From the NCBI GenBank assembly GCA_007125005.1, contig SLDY01000044.1:1-60619 (forward strand): DNA of 60,619 nt, given 5' to 3'. Shown here piece by piece: positions 37,600 to 46,034 of the stretch (within the stretch, counting starts at the first letter, position 1; each line of letters begins with the position of its first letter). The notes beneath the pieces were generated by a model. The model saw only the letters and a program-made list of their open reading frames with translations, ran no database searches and had not been told where the DNA came from. This DNA comes from Natronohydrobacter sp. (lineage in GTDB: Bacteria; Pseudomonadota; Alphaproteobacteria; Rhodobacterales; Rhodobacteraceae). The translations under genes were made by a program, and so were the position numbers.

Positions 37600-38763
37600 T
37601 CAATACGCCTTGCCGCGAGCAGAAACCGGCCAGAGTGTTTCCACCTTGTCGCCACGCACACCCACATACCAGTCATGAACATTGCAGGTCGGATCACAAT
37701 GCCCCGGCACGAGCTTGAGCTTCTCATTCACTTTCAGAACATTACCGGGGTCTTCAACGACTCCATGCTCGTCTGAACATTTCACATAACGAACATCGTC
37801 GCGGCCATAAATGACTGGCAAACCGCTATCGACCGACTGCGCCTTGAGCCCCGCATCAACAATCGCCTTACCGGGTTTGGCGCGGCTCATCACCGAGGTC
37901 AGGATAAACAGCGCATTCTCCCATTCACCCTGGTCGATCCGATTGCCATCCTTGTCGAGGATGCGCCCATAATCGGCATCCATGAACGCGTAGGAGCCGC
38001 ATTGCAACTCATTGTAAACGCCTGATGTGCTCTCGAAATAATAGCTGCCAGTGCCACCGCCACCGACAATATCACACTCCAGCCCCTCGGCCTTCAGCGC
38101 CTCGACGGCCTCGCGCACCATGGCGACAGCCACATCGATCTTGGCTTTGCGGTCGTCATAATTGTCCATGTGCTGCATCGCGCCCTGATAGGCTTGCAAC
38201 CCTGCGAATCTCAGCCCCGCTGCCGCGTCAATCGCCTTGGCGATCTCCACCACAGCTTCGGTGCTTGTAACGCCGCAGCGTCCGGCACCGCAATCAATCT
38301 CGACCAGACATTCGATCTCGGTGCCATGCTTGACCGCAGCCGCTGACAGATCCGCAACATTGGCCAGATCATCCACGCAGCAAATCGTACGCGCCCCCAG
38401 TTCGGGCAGCCGTGCCAACCGGTCGATCTTGGCCGGGTCACGCACCTGATTTGAAACGAGAACATCCTTGATCCCACCGCGCGCGAACACTTCGGCCTCG
38501 CTCACTTTCTGGCAGCAGACCCCACAGGCACCGCCAAGTGTCTCTTGCAGTTTCGCAACATCAACCGATTTATGCATCTTGCCATGCACGCGGTGGCGCA
38601 TCCCATGCGCCTTGGCATAATCGCCCATCTTGCGGATATTGCGCTCCAGCGCATCCAGATCGAGGATCAGGCAGGGCGTCTGAATATCGGCCGCATCCAT
38701 CCCCGGCAATGCTGGCACATCGTACCCCACTTCCAGCCCATCGAATTTTGCAGGTGCATTCAT
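37600..38763 (-). CDS. bhcC: Beta-hydroxyaspartate aldolase
   Basis: A 387-residue D-threonine-aldolase-like, fold-type III PLP enzyme from ATG 38763 (GAGGAG upstream). The PLP lysine is in VHGKMHKS (about K62). GGGGTGSYYFES binds phosphate, and the C-terminal VPGHCDPTCNVHD carries the divalent-metal His and Asp. In the BHAC it joins glycine and glyoxylate to erythro-beta-hydroxyaspartate. Family identity is clear; the specific substrate is assigned from the bhcABCD neighbourhood. Confidence 0.95.
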   Translation of the reverse strand: MNAPAKFDGLEVGYDVPALPGMDAADIQTPCLILDLDALERNIRKMGDYAKAHGMRHRVHGKMHKSVDVAKLQETLGGACGVCCQKVSEAEVFARGGIKDVLVSNQVRDPAKIDRLARLPELGARTICCVDDLANVADLSAAAVKHGTEIECLVEIDCGAGRCGVTSTEAVVEIAKAIDAAAGLRFAGLQAYQGAMQHMDNYDDRKAKIDVAVAMVREAVEALKAEGLECDIVGGGGTGSYYFESTSGVYNELQCGSYAFMDADYGRILDKDGNRIDQGEWENALFILTSVMSRAKPGKAIVDAGLKAQSVDSGLPVIYGRDDVRYVKCSDEHGVVEDPGNVLKVNEKLKLVPGHCDPTCNVHDWYVGVRGDKVETLWPVSARGKAY

Positions 38764-38774
38764 TATCTTGCTCC

Positions 38775-39746
38775 TCAGCCCTTGATCCATGGCAGCGTGT
38801 CAAGATCGACATTGCCGCCGGTAATAATAACCCCGACCCTTTTACCAGCAAAAATCTTGCGGTTCTTCAGGATCACTGCCAGCGGCACGGCGCAACTCGG
38901 CTCGATCACTATCTTCATGCGCTGCCATGTCAGCTTCATCGCATCAATGATCTCCTGCTCGCTCGCGGTTAGGATATCGGTCACATGGTTGCGCACGAAA
39001 TGCCATGTCAGCTCCTTAAGCGGCACTTTCAGCCCATCCGCTACAGTTACTGGCGCATCATCGGCAATGATATGGCCCGCCTTGAAGCTGCGACAGGCGT
39101 CATCGGCCTGTTCTGGCTCGGCCGCATATATCTCGACATGCGGGGCAATGCTGGAGAGCGTCAGACAGGTCCCGGAAATCATGCCGCCGCCGCCAATCGG
39201 AGCAATCACCGCATCAAGCCCGGAAACCTGCTCCATCAACTCTTTCGAACATGTGCCCTGCCCCGCGATCACACGCGCATCATTATAGGGGTGAACAAAC
39301 TCCGCGCCGGTCGCATCCTGCACCTGGGCAAAGACGGCCTCGCGCGATGTGGTAGAGGGCTCGCATTCGGTGATGATGCCCCCATAGCCGCGCACGGCGT
39401 CCTTCTTGGCCTGCGGCGCCGTGCGTGGCATAACCACATGGCAGGGAATGCCACGCCGCCCGGCAGCGTAACTCAGCGAGAGCGCATGGTTCCCGCTCGA
39501 ATGCGTCGCCACCCCGCGCGCGGCCACCTCATCAGAGAGGCCAAAGACGGCATTCGAGGCCCCGCGCACCTTGAATGCACCTGCCTTCTGAAAGTTCTCG
39601 CATTTGAAAAACAATTCAGCCCCGCTCAAGCTATTGAAATAGCTCGAGCTCAGCACGGGTGTGCGGTGAATATAGGGGGCGATACGCGCATGAGCGGCCT
39701 CGACATCCTCATAGGTCGGGATGGTCGTATCAGTCAGATCCTTCAT
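38775..39746 (-). CDS. bhcB: Beta-hydroxyaspartate dehydratase
   Basis: A 323-residue fold-type II PLP enzyme of the threonine-dehydratase/serine-racemase group. The PLP lysine is in AGAFKVRGASN (about K59), followed by THSSGNHALSLSYA and the glycine loop APIGGGGMISGTCL. In the BHAC it removes water from beta-hydroxyaspartate to give iminosuccinate. Placed between bhcA and bhcC; the stop lies 11 bases before the bhcC start. The start has a GGACAGGGAG site that directly follows a copy of the dispersed repeat. Confidence 0.95.
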   Translation of the reverse strand: MKDLTDTTIPTYEDVEAAHARIAPYIHRTPVLSSSYFNSLSGAELFFKCENFQKAGAFKVRGASNAVFGLSDEVAARGVATHSSGNHALSLSYAAGRRGIPCHVVMPRTAPQAKKDAVRGYGGIITECEPSTTSREAVFAQVQDATGAEFVHPYNDARVIAGQGTCSKELMEQVSGLDAVIAPIGGGGMISGTCLTLSSIAPHVEIYAAEPEQADDACRSFKAGHIIADDAPVTVADGLKVPLKELTWHFVRNHVTDILTASEQEIIDAMKLTWQRMKIVIEPSCAVPLAVILKNRKIFAGKRVGVIITGGNVDLDTLPWIKG

Positions 39747-39756
39747 CTCCCTGTCC

Positions 39757-39816
39757 TTTCATCCTTGAAAAATATCCCGGGGGAGTCGCGCAAAGCGCGG
39801 CGGGGGCAGCGCCCCC
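39757..39816 (-). repeat. Dispersed intergenic repeat, copy 4 (between bhcA and bhcB)
   Basis: In the bhcA direction: stop codon, then at once GGGGGC-GCT-GCCCCC (39802-39816), a GCGC stem, CCCCC and GGATATTTTTCAAGGATGAAA. It has the same order as copy 1, including exact abutment to the stop codon. Here it is inside an operon, so it cannot be a complete terminator. It may tune bhcB expression. Confidence 0.7.
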
Positions 39817-41007
39817 TCACGCCGCTGCTGAAAGCTCCGCACCGGTGCTCTGGCGCAAATAATCCTGCGCAGCGGCCAGTCCCGAACCGAGCCGGACCTG
39901 CCAGCCAAGATCGGCCATACACATCTCTGCCACAGCCAGCCCGGAAAGCAGCATTGCGTCAGTCAGCAGACCCAAGTGACCGATCCGAAACACTTTTCCA
40001 GCCACTTCCCCAAGCCCGACACCAAAGGCAATGCCGTATTTTTTCGCTGCAAGCTGCACTAGGTCAGTGCCGTTGAAACCTTGCGGCACCCGCACTGCGG
40101 TCACTGTGTCGGAATAGAGTTCGGCGCGAACAGCGCAAGGGCACATGCCCCAGCCCGCAACGGCACGGCGCGTCGCCTCGGCATAGCGCGCATGGCGCGC
40201 ATAGACTGCCTCAAGCCCTTCCTCCTCCAGCATCTCGATGGATTTCGCAAGCCCCGCGATCAGCCCGACCGGGGGGGTGTATGGATAGCCGCCTGCCGCG
40301 TAAGAGCTTGTCATATCACGGAAATCAAAGAAGGTGCGCGGCAGGGCCGCGCTCTTCATCGCTTCAGCGGCTTTGGGCGACACGCCAAGGATCGCCAGCC
40401 CCGCAGGCAACATGAAGCCTTTCTGCGAGCCTGCCACAGCGATATCAACACCCCATCCTGCCATATCGAATGGCATCGATCCAATGGATGAAACCCCGTC
40501 GACAAAGAGCATCGCATCATGCCCGCTGTTATCCAGCGCGCTCCGAATGCCCGCGATATCCGAGCGGACGCCTGTCGCTGTTTCGTTATGAGTTGCCAGC
40601 ACTGCCTTGATTTTCCTTGAGGAATCGGCACGCAAGGCTGCTTCGATGGCGCCGAGCGGAGCGCCCTCCCCCCAAGGGGCCTCGATGATCTGCACATTCA
40701 GCCCATGCCTCTGGCACAGGTCAATCCAGCGATGGCTGAACATTCCAAAGCGCGCGGCCAGCACTGTATCGCCGGGCGAAAGTGTATTGGAAACAGCAGC
40801 TTCCCACCCGCCGGTCCCGGTCGAAGGCAGGATGATCACCTCACCTTCGTCCATATTAAGCACCCTGCGCACGCCTGCTACGGCTGGCCTGAACAGTTTT
40901 GCAAAAGCGCTGGAGCGGTGATCAAGCGTAGGGATATCGCAAGCTTTGCGAATTTCCTCAGGGATATTCGTCGGGCCGGGGATAAATACCGGATTTTGCA
41001 GGGACAT
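39817..41007 (-). CDS. bhcA: Aspartate-glyoxylate aminotransferase
   Basis: A 396-residue class V aminotransferase, similar to serine-glyoxylate aminotransferase. It starts SLQNPVFIPGPTNIPEEIRKACDIP, has GEVIILPSTGTGGWEAAVSNTL, LFVDGVSSIGSMPFDM and the PLP lysine in VAGSQKGFM (K196). BhcA transaminates glyoxylate with aspartate to glycine and oxaloacetate, the entry and exit step of the BHAC. A strong AAGGAGGAG site precedes the ATG. First gene of bhcABCD and divergent from bhcR. Ends exactly at repeat copy 4. Confidence 0.95.
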   Translation of the reverse strand: MSLQNPVFIPGPTNIPEEIRKACDIPTLDHRSSAFAKLFRPAVAGVRRVLNMDEGEVIILPSTGTGGWEAAVSNTLSPGDTVLAARFGMFSHRWIDLCQRHGLNVQIIEAPWGEGAPLGAIEAALRADSSRKIKAVLATHNETATGVRSDIAGIRSALDNSGHDAMLFVDGVSSIGSMPFDMAGWGVDIAVAGSQKGFMLPAGLAILGVSPKAAEAMKSAALPRTFFDFRDMTSSYAAGGYPYTPPVGLIAGLAKSIEMLEEEGLEAVYARHARYAEATRRAVAGWGMCPCAVRAELYSDTVTAVRVPQGFNGTDLVQLAAKKYGIAFGVGLGEVAGKVFRIGHLGLLTDAMLLSGLAVAEMCMADLGWQVRLGSGLAAAQDYLRQSTGAELSAAA

Positions 41008-41075
41008 CGGGAAAACTCCTCCTTGATTTCAGGAAGATGCCAGCTTCCCTCTGCCAACACAATTTTTTTGAAATA

Positions 41076-41148
41076 TTTTTTTACATCGTGAAAAAATAAC
41101 AGTAGAATTTGATCTGGAAGCGTTTTTTGTTTTTCAAATGATGAAAAA
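41076..41148. promoter_or_regulatory. Two TGAAAAA-type inverted repeats between bhcA and bhcR
   Basis: TTTTTCA-AATGA-TGAAAAA (41130-41148) is a perfect 7-bp inverted repeat. A related TTTTTACATCGTGAAAAA lies at 41078-41095 (arms of A/T runs with GTG/CA centre). The 171-base divergent gap is A/T-rich, unlike its neighbours. BhcR in Paracoccus binds the corresponding gap, so these are the best candidates for its operators and for control of bhcABCD. Confidence 0.6.
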
Positions 41149-41178
41149 ACATTTCGCCTGTCAGAAAAAGGTGATCCG

Positions 41179-42003
41179 ATGGCCGAATCCAGGTCCCGCG
41201 GGCGCCCACGCGCCTTTCAGGACAAGACCGAACAGAACACTGTCCAGTCACTCGACCGGGCGCTGTTGATCCTGCAGGTGCTGGCGCAAGGCAATGGCCT
41301 GACGCTGACCGAACTCGCACAGGAAGCCGGACAGTCGCCGGCGACTGCCTATCGCGTGCTTTCCACCTTTCAGAGCCACGGCTTTGCAGAACTGGATCCC
41401 GGCGCGCAACGCTGGCATATCGGGGCGGGTGCGTTCCGGGTTGGCTCGGCTTTCTTGCGGCGCACGCAACTGGCAGAGCGCGCAAGGGGCGCGATGCAGA
41501 TGCTCATGCGCGAAAGCGGCGAGACGGCCAATCTTGGGATCGAGGAACGCGGCGAGGTGCTATTTCTGACGCAGGTCGAAACCCATGAGCCGATCCGTGC
41601 TTTTTTCCCGCCGGGCACGCGCAGCCCGATGCATGCTTCGGGTATCGGCAAGGCCCTGCTCGCCTATATGCCGATACCACAATTGATCGAGTTATCCATG
41701 CGCGGGCAGCCGGGCTTCACGGCACATACATTGACCGATATCAGCATGCTGGAGCGCGACCTGATCCGGACACGCCAGCGCGGCTTTGCGATCGACAACG
41801 AAGAGCGCACGGAAGGTATGCGCTGCATCGCTGCACCGATCTTCAATGCGCATGGCGAGGCAGTTGCGGGTTTATCTATTTCGGGACCGGTCTTCCGGCT
41901 CACACTGGAGCGGGCGGAAGAGATGGGGACGCTCGTGAAGGATGCCGCAAAAAGCGTGACGGATGCGACTGGCGGGGTTATGCCCCGCCCGCGCAAAGTC
42001 TGA
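41179..42003 (+). CDS. bhcR: IclR-family regulator of the beta-hydroxyaspartate cycle
   Basis: A 274-residue IclR protein with a basic N-terminal tail (MAESRSRGRPRAFQDKTEQ), winged helix-turn-helix (QSLDRALLILQVLAQGNGLTLTELAQEAGQSPATAYRVLSTFQ), and effector domain (IRAFFPPGTRSPMHASGIGKALLAY, GFAIDNEERTEGMRCIAAPIFN). Its divergent position next to bhcA identifies it as BhcR, which senses glyoxylate in Paracoccus. A GGTGATCCG site precedes the ATG. It is a different protein from the IclR at 35580. Confidence 0.94.
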   Translation: MAESRSRGRPRAFQDKTEQNTVQSLDRALLILQVLAQGNGLTLTELAQEAGQSPATAYRVLSTFQSHGFAELDPGAQRWHIGAGAFRVGSAFLRRTQLAERARGAMQMLMRESGETANLGIEERGEVLFLTQVETHEPIRAFFPPGTRSPMHASGIGKALLAYMPIPQLIELSMRGQPGFTAHTLTDISMLERDLIRTRQRGFAIDNEERTEGMRCIAAPIFNAHGEAVAGLSISGPVFRLTLERAEEMGTLVKDAAKSVTDATGGVMPRPRKV

Positions 42004-42032
42004 GAGCCATCATGAACGGAAACCTTGTGCGT

Positions 42033-43397
42033 TCAGTTCCCGCGCACTGGGTGGATGCGACCACGGCCCATGTTGTTTTCCATCGGCGCATCGCAGGAGC
42101 CGACATTCACGTTGGTACGGCCATTGATAACATCTGCGATCATCGACGCCCCGCTGCCCGACATACTCGCATTGGCTTGAAAATTGATTGTGCCGGCGGC
42201 AACCATCTGAGCGCCATTCACTGTGAGTTTGGCTGGGAAAAACATGCCACCAAGAGTTATGATCTGCGTTCCCACACCTGCCTCGCAGCCTTGATTTGAG
42301 CCAAAGCGCGCGCCAGATGACCCGCGAATGGATTGTGCCGCTGTCGAAGTTGTCGCCACGATCGACTCCTCCACCGCCGCGCCATTCCCGAACCGAAGCG
42401 AGCAATTGGTGACAAGCACGATATTTCGCAAGACGAGATTGTTGGGGATGACCAGCGTTCCGCCGTTCTGCGCACATGTCACATGAGGGATGTATCCCGA
42501 ATAAAAGCTAGACGCATCCACATCCTGCGCGGAGAGTTCAAGGACGACAGGCGAAGTGATGTAGCTGGGGATTTTATCGGACTGGGAATCTGTCAGTGCG
42601 GCGATTGTCTGGGGAAGATCGTCGATAAAAGCGAGATCGATGGTGTTTTGCTTTACAGCTTTGGACAGGCCAGGGTTCCCCGCCATGGAACCACCCGGAA
42701 CATCTAGATTGTTCAGATCGGGGAGCGAAACGATTTTGCCGTCCTCGAAGGTGTTATTCTGCCGCAACCAGATTGAACCATTCGAGTGAAGGCAAAGCCC
42801 CTCCTCAAAGTGGTTGTTTGAATTGAATCTGATCTCCGTCCTCGCGACGAAAGCGTTCGACAAGCACGGATCGGAAGTCTGGCTGAAGATCGTCTCACTG
42901 GCGAGTTCCCACGCATTTCCATTCGAAAGGCGCAACAAGTAAGTCGGCACAGCGCTCCCTCGCGAGACTGTCATGCGCGGTGTCACTCTGACGCTGCTGC
43001 GCGACCCTGATTGTTGAACAAACGTGTTGCCTGTGGAACTCCATGTCCCAAACTGTATATCCTGTGCCAGAAAAACAGTGCCGTATTGTTCAATTGGCAT
43101 GTTCTGATGCGCGACAACAAGTGCCAACGCGATCGCATCCGCTTCGGACATCGTGCGCCGCGCATGCATCGCGGCGTGCGCGACAGAATCGGTTGTCATG
43201 TGGAGGCGCGTGATCTTGGCCGTCCGGTTCATGACATCCAGCGCAAGCCCGCCAACCAGTGCCAAGGCGACCAGAAAGAACAATGCAAAAAGGGTGATTG
43301 TGCCTCCCTCTTCGCGCCAGAACAGCCCCACGCGCCAAAAGCCTCGTTTTGGGAGGCTTGACTGACGAAGACGCTTGGGTGTGTTCCTGATGCGCAT
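42033..43397 (-). CDS. TadG-like pseudopilin-type protein
   Basis: From ATG 43397 this is a 454-residue protein with a short basic N-terminus and one membrane helix (GGTITLFALFFLVALALVGGLALDVMNRTAKI) of the TadE/TadG (Flp-type) kind. The following helix has ARRTMSEADAIALALVVAHQ. The large rest is low in charge and rich in Asn/Ser/Gly/Val strands (GGTLVIPNNLVLRNIVLVTNCSLRFGNGAAVEESIV), suggestive of a beta-solenoid-like surface domain. No other tad genes are seen except the TadE-like gene just upstream. A TTG at 43412 is an alternative start. Convergent with bhcR. Confidence 0.75.
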   Translation of the reverse strand: MRIRNTPKRLRQSSLPKRGFWRVGLFWREEGGTITLFALFFLVALALVGGLALDVMNRTAKITRLHMTTDSVAHAAMHARRTMSEADAIALALVVAHQNMPIEQYGTVFLAQDIQFGTWSSTGNTFVQQSGSRSSVRVTPRMTVSRGSAVPTYLLRLSNGNAWELASETIFSQTSDPCLSNAFVARTEIRFNSNNHFEEGLCLHSNGSIWLRQNNTFEDGKIVSLPDLNNLDVPGGSMAGNPGLSKAVKQNTIDLAFIDDLPQTIAALTDSQSDKIPSYITSPVVLELSAQDVDASSFYSGYIPHVTCAQNGGTLVIPNNLVLRNIVLVTNCSLRFGNGAAVEESIVATTSTAAQSIRGSSGARFGSNQGCEAGVGTQIITLGGMFFPAKLTVNGAQMVAAGTINFQANASMSGSGASMIADVINGRTNVNVGSCDAPMENNMGRGRIHPVRGN

Positions 43398-43507
43398 TTC
43401 TTTTTGGTCCAACAGGATGAGATCAGAAAAACCGTGGCAAGATGTTGCTTTTGATCGGCTCCTTCACTGCCCTGATTCACTCCTTGTCTTGCAAACGTAT
43501 AATTTTC

Positions 43508-44002
43508 TTAAAATTCTGCGAGATGGGTTGCTGATATCCGAATGTCGAAATCAGGAAGGAAGTTCAGCGCGCCAATCGCTGTGAGTTGTTGCGACGGGAT
43601 CACCATTTCTGTGGTGATCAAACCATTGTTGATATTCGGTATCGGCGTAGAAAGGTTTGCCATCAGGCCGGGCAAGCGGTCGGTCATGAACTGGGCAACG
43701 GCAGCTGTGTTTCCTGCATCTATCATCTGGAAGGAAATGCTGCGGTTGAGATCCTGCACGGCCCGAAGGATTTGCGCCTTGTTGTAAAGGATCATCGACG
43801 CATCAACGAGCAGCAGGAAAAACGCCAGCAAAAGCGGTATCCAAATCGCAACCTCGACGGTCGCGGTTCCGCTCTCGTCTTCGGACAGCTGTAGCGCCAG
43901 CTTTCTCGATTTTTCACGATACGAAGGCACGCTTTCGCCACTGCACTCGTTCGACTCGGAGGGCCATTTCTTGATGCAGTAATTTACTTTTAATATGGGC
44001 AA
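43508..44002 (-). CDS. TadE-like pseudopilin-type protein
   Basis: A protein of up to 164 residues with one membrane helix preceded by a polar leader: ESGTATVEVAIWIPLLLAFFLLLVDASMILYNKAQILRAVQDLNRSISF, the classic TadE signature (E at +5, long helix). The start is uncertain: a TTG at 44002 gives 164 residues, and a GTG at 43927 gives 139. It lies about 110 bases upstream of the TadG-like gene. It lacks the ATPase, secretin and prepilin-peptidase genes of a complete tad cluster nearby, so assembly must use machinery elsewhere or the pair is non-functional. Confidence 0.7.
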   Translation of the reverse strand: MPILKVNYCIKKWPSESNECSGESVPSYREKSRKLALQLSEDESGTATVEVAIWIPLLLAFFLLLVDASMILYNKAQILRAVQDLNRSISFQMIDAGNTAAVAQFMTDRLPGLMANLSTPIPNINNGLITTEMVIPSQQLTAIGALNFLPDFDIRISATHLAEF

Positions 44003-44059
44003 AAATATGGCCCGCGAGTTACCTGATAGAAAAAGACTGTTCCGGGTATGTGTAAAGTA

Positions 44060-44950
44060 TCAGTTACCTAGCCGCCGCGCCTCGGCCAGAAGGGCGGCAA
44101 GAACCGGCGTGTGGGTTTCGCGCCAAGGGGCAATGAGACCGACCTGTTTCGATGCACCGTCTTGCGGGAGCATCACGGCGCAAAGTTCGGGTGTGGCTGC
44201 AAAGAGCGCCGCTGTCTGGGTGTTGACCACTGTCACCCAAGGCCCGGCCAGAACATGGGCCACAAGTGCCAGCATTGAATTGGCCTGCAAGCGCAACTCC
44301 GCCGCAACCCCGGCCTGCGCGAGCGCTTGATCAAGGATGCGACGGTTCTGCATATCTGGGGTCAGCAGGCAGAGTTGCGTTTGTGCCAGATCAGCCCAAT
44401 CCAGCAGACCGTGACCCGCAAGCGGGTGATCGCGGCGCATGAGCACCGCGTAGCGCTCGGTATAGAGCGGCGCAGTCTCGACCCGGCCAAGGGGTTCATT
44501 ATCCAGATAGGTGATACCTGCATCCAGTGTAAGTGTATCTATCTGCTGCAGGATCTCGCGCGATGCGCGTGCGCGGATCTCAATCCGGACATTGGGATGA
44601 CGTGCAAGAAAGGGGGCAGTCAGTCTGGATACCATGGGCAAGGCCGTGGGCACAACACCAAGGCGCAAATGGCCTGCAAGCCCGTGGCGCGCGGCGCGCA
44701 TTTCCTCTCGCATGGTGCGCGCATCTCCGACGATGCGCCGCGCCCATTCGAGCACGCGCGCCCCTTCAGGGGTCAGACCCTGAAAGCGCGCGCCACGCCA
44801 GACAAGCTGCACGCCCAGCTCCCCTTCAAGCTGCTTGATGGCTGCCGAGAGCGATGGCTGGGTGATGCCGCATTGCGCTGCGGCGCGGCCGAAATGGCGC
44901 TCCGTGGCAAGGGCGATGAACATTTCCAGCCGATCCAGCATGTCCGGCAT
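44060..44950 (-). CDS. LysR-family transcriptional regulator
   Basis: From ATG 44950 (GAGGGTCACG upstream), 296 residues. The winged helix-turn-helix is MFIALATERHFGRAAAQCGITQPSLSAAIKQLEGELGVQLVWRGARFQGLTPEGARVLEWARRI, followed by a two-lobe effector domain (LRLGVVPTALPMVSRLTAPFLARHPNVRIEI). It is divergent from the S49 peptidase gene, with about 90 bases between starts, so control of that unit is plausible. Effector unknown. Confidence 0.9.
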   Translation of the reverse strand: MPDMLDRLEMFIALATERHFGRAAAQCGITQPSLSAAIKQLEGELGVQLVWRGARFQGLTPEGARVLEWARRIVGDARTMREEMRAARHGLAGHLRLGVVPTALPMVSRLTAPFLARHPNVRIEIRARASREILQQIDTLTLDAGITYLDNEPLGRVETAPLYTERYAVLMRRDHPLAGHGLLDWADLAQTQLCLLTPDMQNRRILDQALAQAGVAAELRLQANSMLALVAHVLAGPWVTVVNTQTAALFAATPELCAVMLPQDGASKQVGLIAPWRETHTPVLAALLAEARRLGN

Positions 44951-45038
44951 CGTGACCCTCGCCGCGCGCCTACGCAAGAGCAGAATCTTGCGGCTTTGCC
45001 CCTTGTTGTGGCTTTAAGCGCGCCTTACATGTCGCGCC

Positions 45039-45836
45039 ATGGTTCATGTCCCGTATCTCAACCCATTACCGCTGGTTTCTGTCATCCGCCTGCAGGGGAT
45101 GATCGCGTCTGGATCGAATCCAGGGCGGCTGAATGACGCGGGGCTAGCGCCAGTGATCGAGGCGGCATTTCGGCGCGGGAAGCCGAAAGCGGTGGCGTTG
45201 ATCATCAACTCCCCCGGCGGCAGCCCTGTGCAAAGCGCACTTATCGCCGCGCGCATCAGGCGGCTCGCAGACGAGACCAAGCTGCCGGTCCACGCCTTTG
45301 TCGAGGATGTCGCGGCCTCTGGCGGCTACTGGCTGGCCACGGCTGCGGATGACATTCTTGTCGATGGCAATTCTATTGTCGGCTCAATCGGGGTGATTTC
45401 TGCAGGGTTTGGTCTGCATGAATTCATCAATCGCTATGGCGTAGAGAGGCGGGTCTATACCTCGGGCAAATCGAAATCGCAGCTTGATCCGTTTCGGCCC
45501 GAAAACCCCGATGACGTGACGCGGCTACGGGCCTTGCAGGATCAGGTGCATCAGAATTTCATCGCGCAGGTGACCGCACGGCGCGGGGCGCGACTGGCAC
45601 AGGATGAGGGCCTGTTTACCGGTGAGTTCTGGGTCGGTGCCCGTGCAATCGAGCTGGGGCTCGCGGACGGGCTTGGCCACCTCGTGCCTGTCATCAAGGA
45701 GCGTTATGGCGAACATGTGCGCTTTCGCCACTACGGCGTCCGCCGCCCGTTTCTGGCGCGATTCGGCCTGTCATTGTTAAATGAGGCCGTTATGGAAGCA
45801 CAGGAACGTGCACTTTTTGCCCGGTTCGGGATCTGA
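45039..45836 (+). CDS. S49-family serine peptidase (SppA/SohB-like)
   Basis: A 265-residue S49 protease with INSPGGSPVQSALIAARIR, the nucleophile serine in EDVAASGGYWLATAADD, and the lysine general base in YTSGKSKSQLDPFRP. It has no clear signal peptide or membrane helix, so it may be cytoplasmic or peripheral, unlike membrane-bound SohB. Signal-peptide or misfolded-protein cleavage is the usual role. It is followed, 3 bases on, by the small zinc-ribbon protein. Confidence 0.92.
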   Translation: MVHVPYLNPLPLVSVIRLQGMIASGSNPGRLNDAGLAPVIEAAFRRGKPKAVALIINSPGGSPVQSALIAARIRRLADETKLPVHAFVEDVAASGGYWLATAADDILVDGNSIVGSIGVISAGFGLHEFINRYGVERRVYTSGKSKSQLDPFRPENPDDVTRLRALQDQVHQNFIAQVTARRGARLAQDEGLFTGEFWVGARAIELGLADGLGHLVPVIKERYGEHVRFRHYGVRRPFLARFGLSLLNEAVMEAQERALFARFGI

Positions 45837-45839
45837 GCC

Positions 45840-46031
45840 ATGATAATCCGGATCGTGCTGCTGTTCCTGCTCTTCATGGTCATCATGGGCGCAATTCAGA
45901 AATTCCTCAATCCAAAGCACAAGACGCCGCTGGACAAACTGCGCGCGACAAAGCTTCCACGCCCCCGCAAGTGCAAGAGTTGCGGCAGGTTCCTGCTGCG
46001 CAATGATGCCTGCGACTGCAAGGACACCTAA
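45840..46031 (+). CDS. Small membrane protein with four-cysteine zinc-ribbon-like tail
   Basis: A 63-residue protein with an N-terminal membrane helix (IIRIVLLFLLFMVIMGAIQKF) and a C-terminal cysteine cluster CKSCGRFLLRNDACDC resembling a minimal zinc ribbon. It is 3 bases downstream of the S49 gene and 3 bases upstream of the antiporter gene. I do not recognise a named family. Confidence 0.8.
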   Translation: MIIRIVLLFLLFMVIMGAIQKFLNPKHKTPLDKLRATKLPRPRKCKSCGRFLLRNDACDCKDT

Positions 46032-46034
46032 TAC

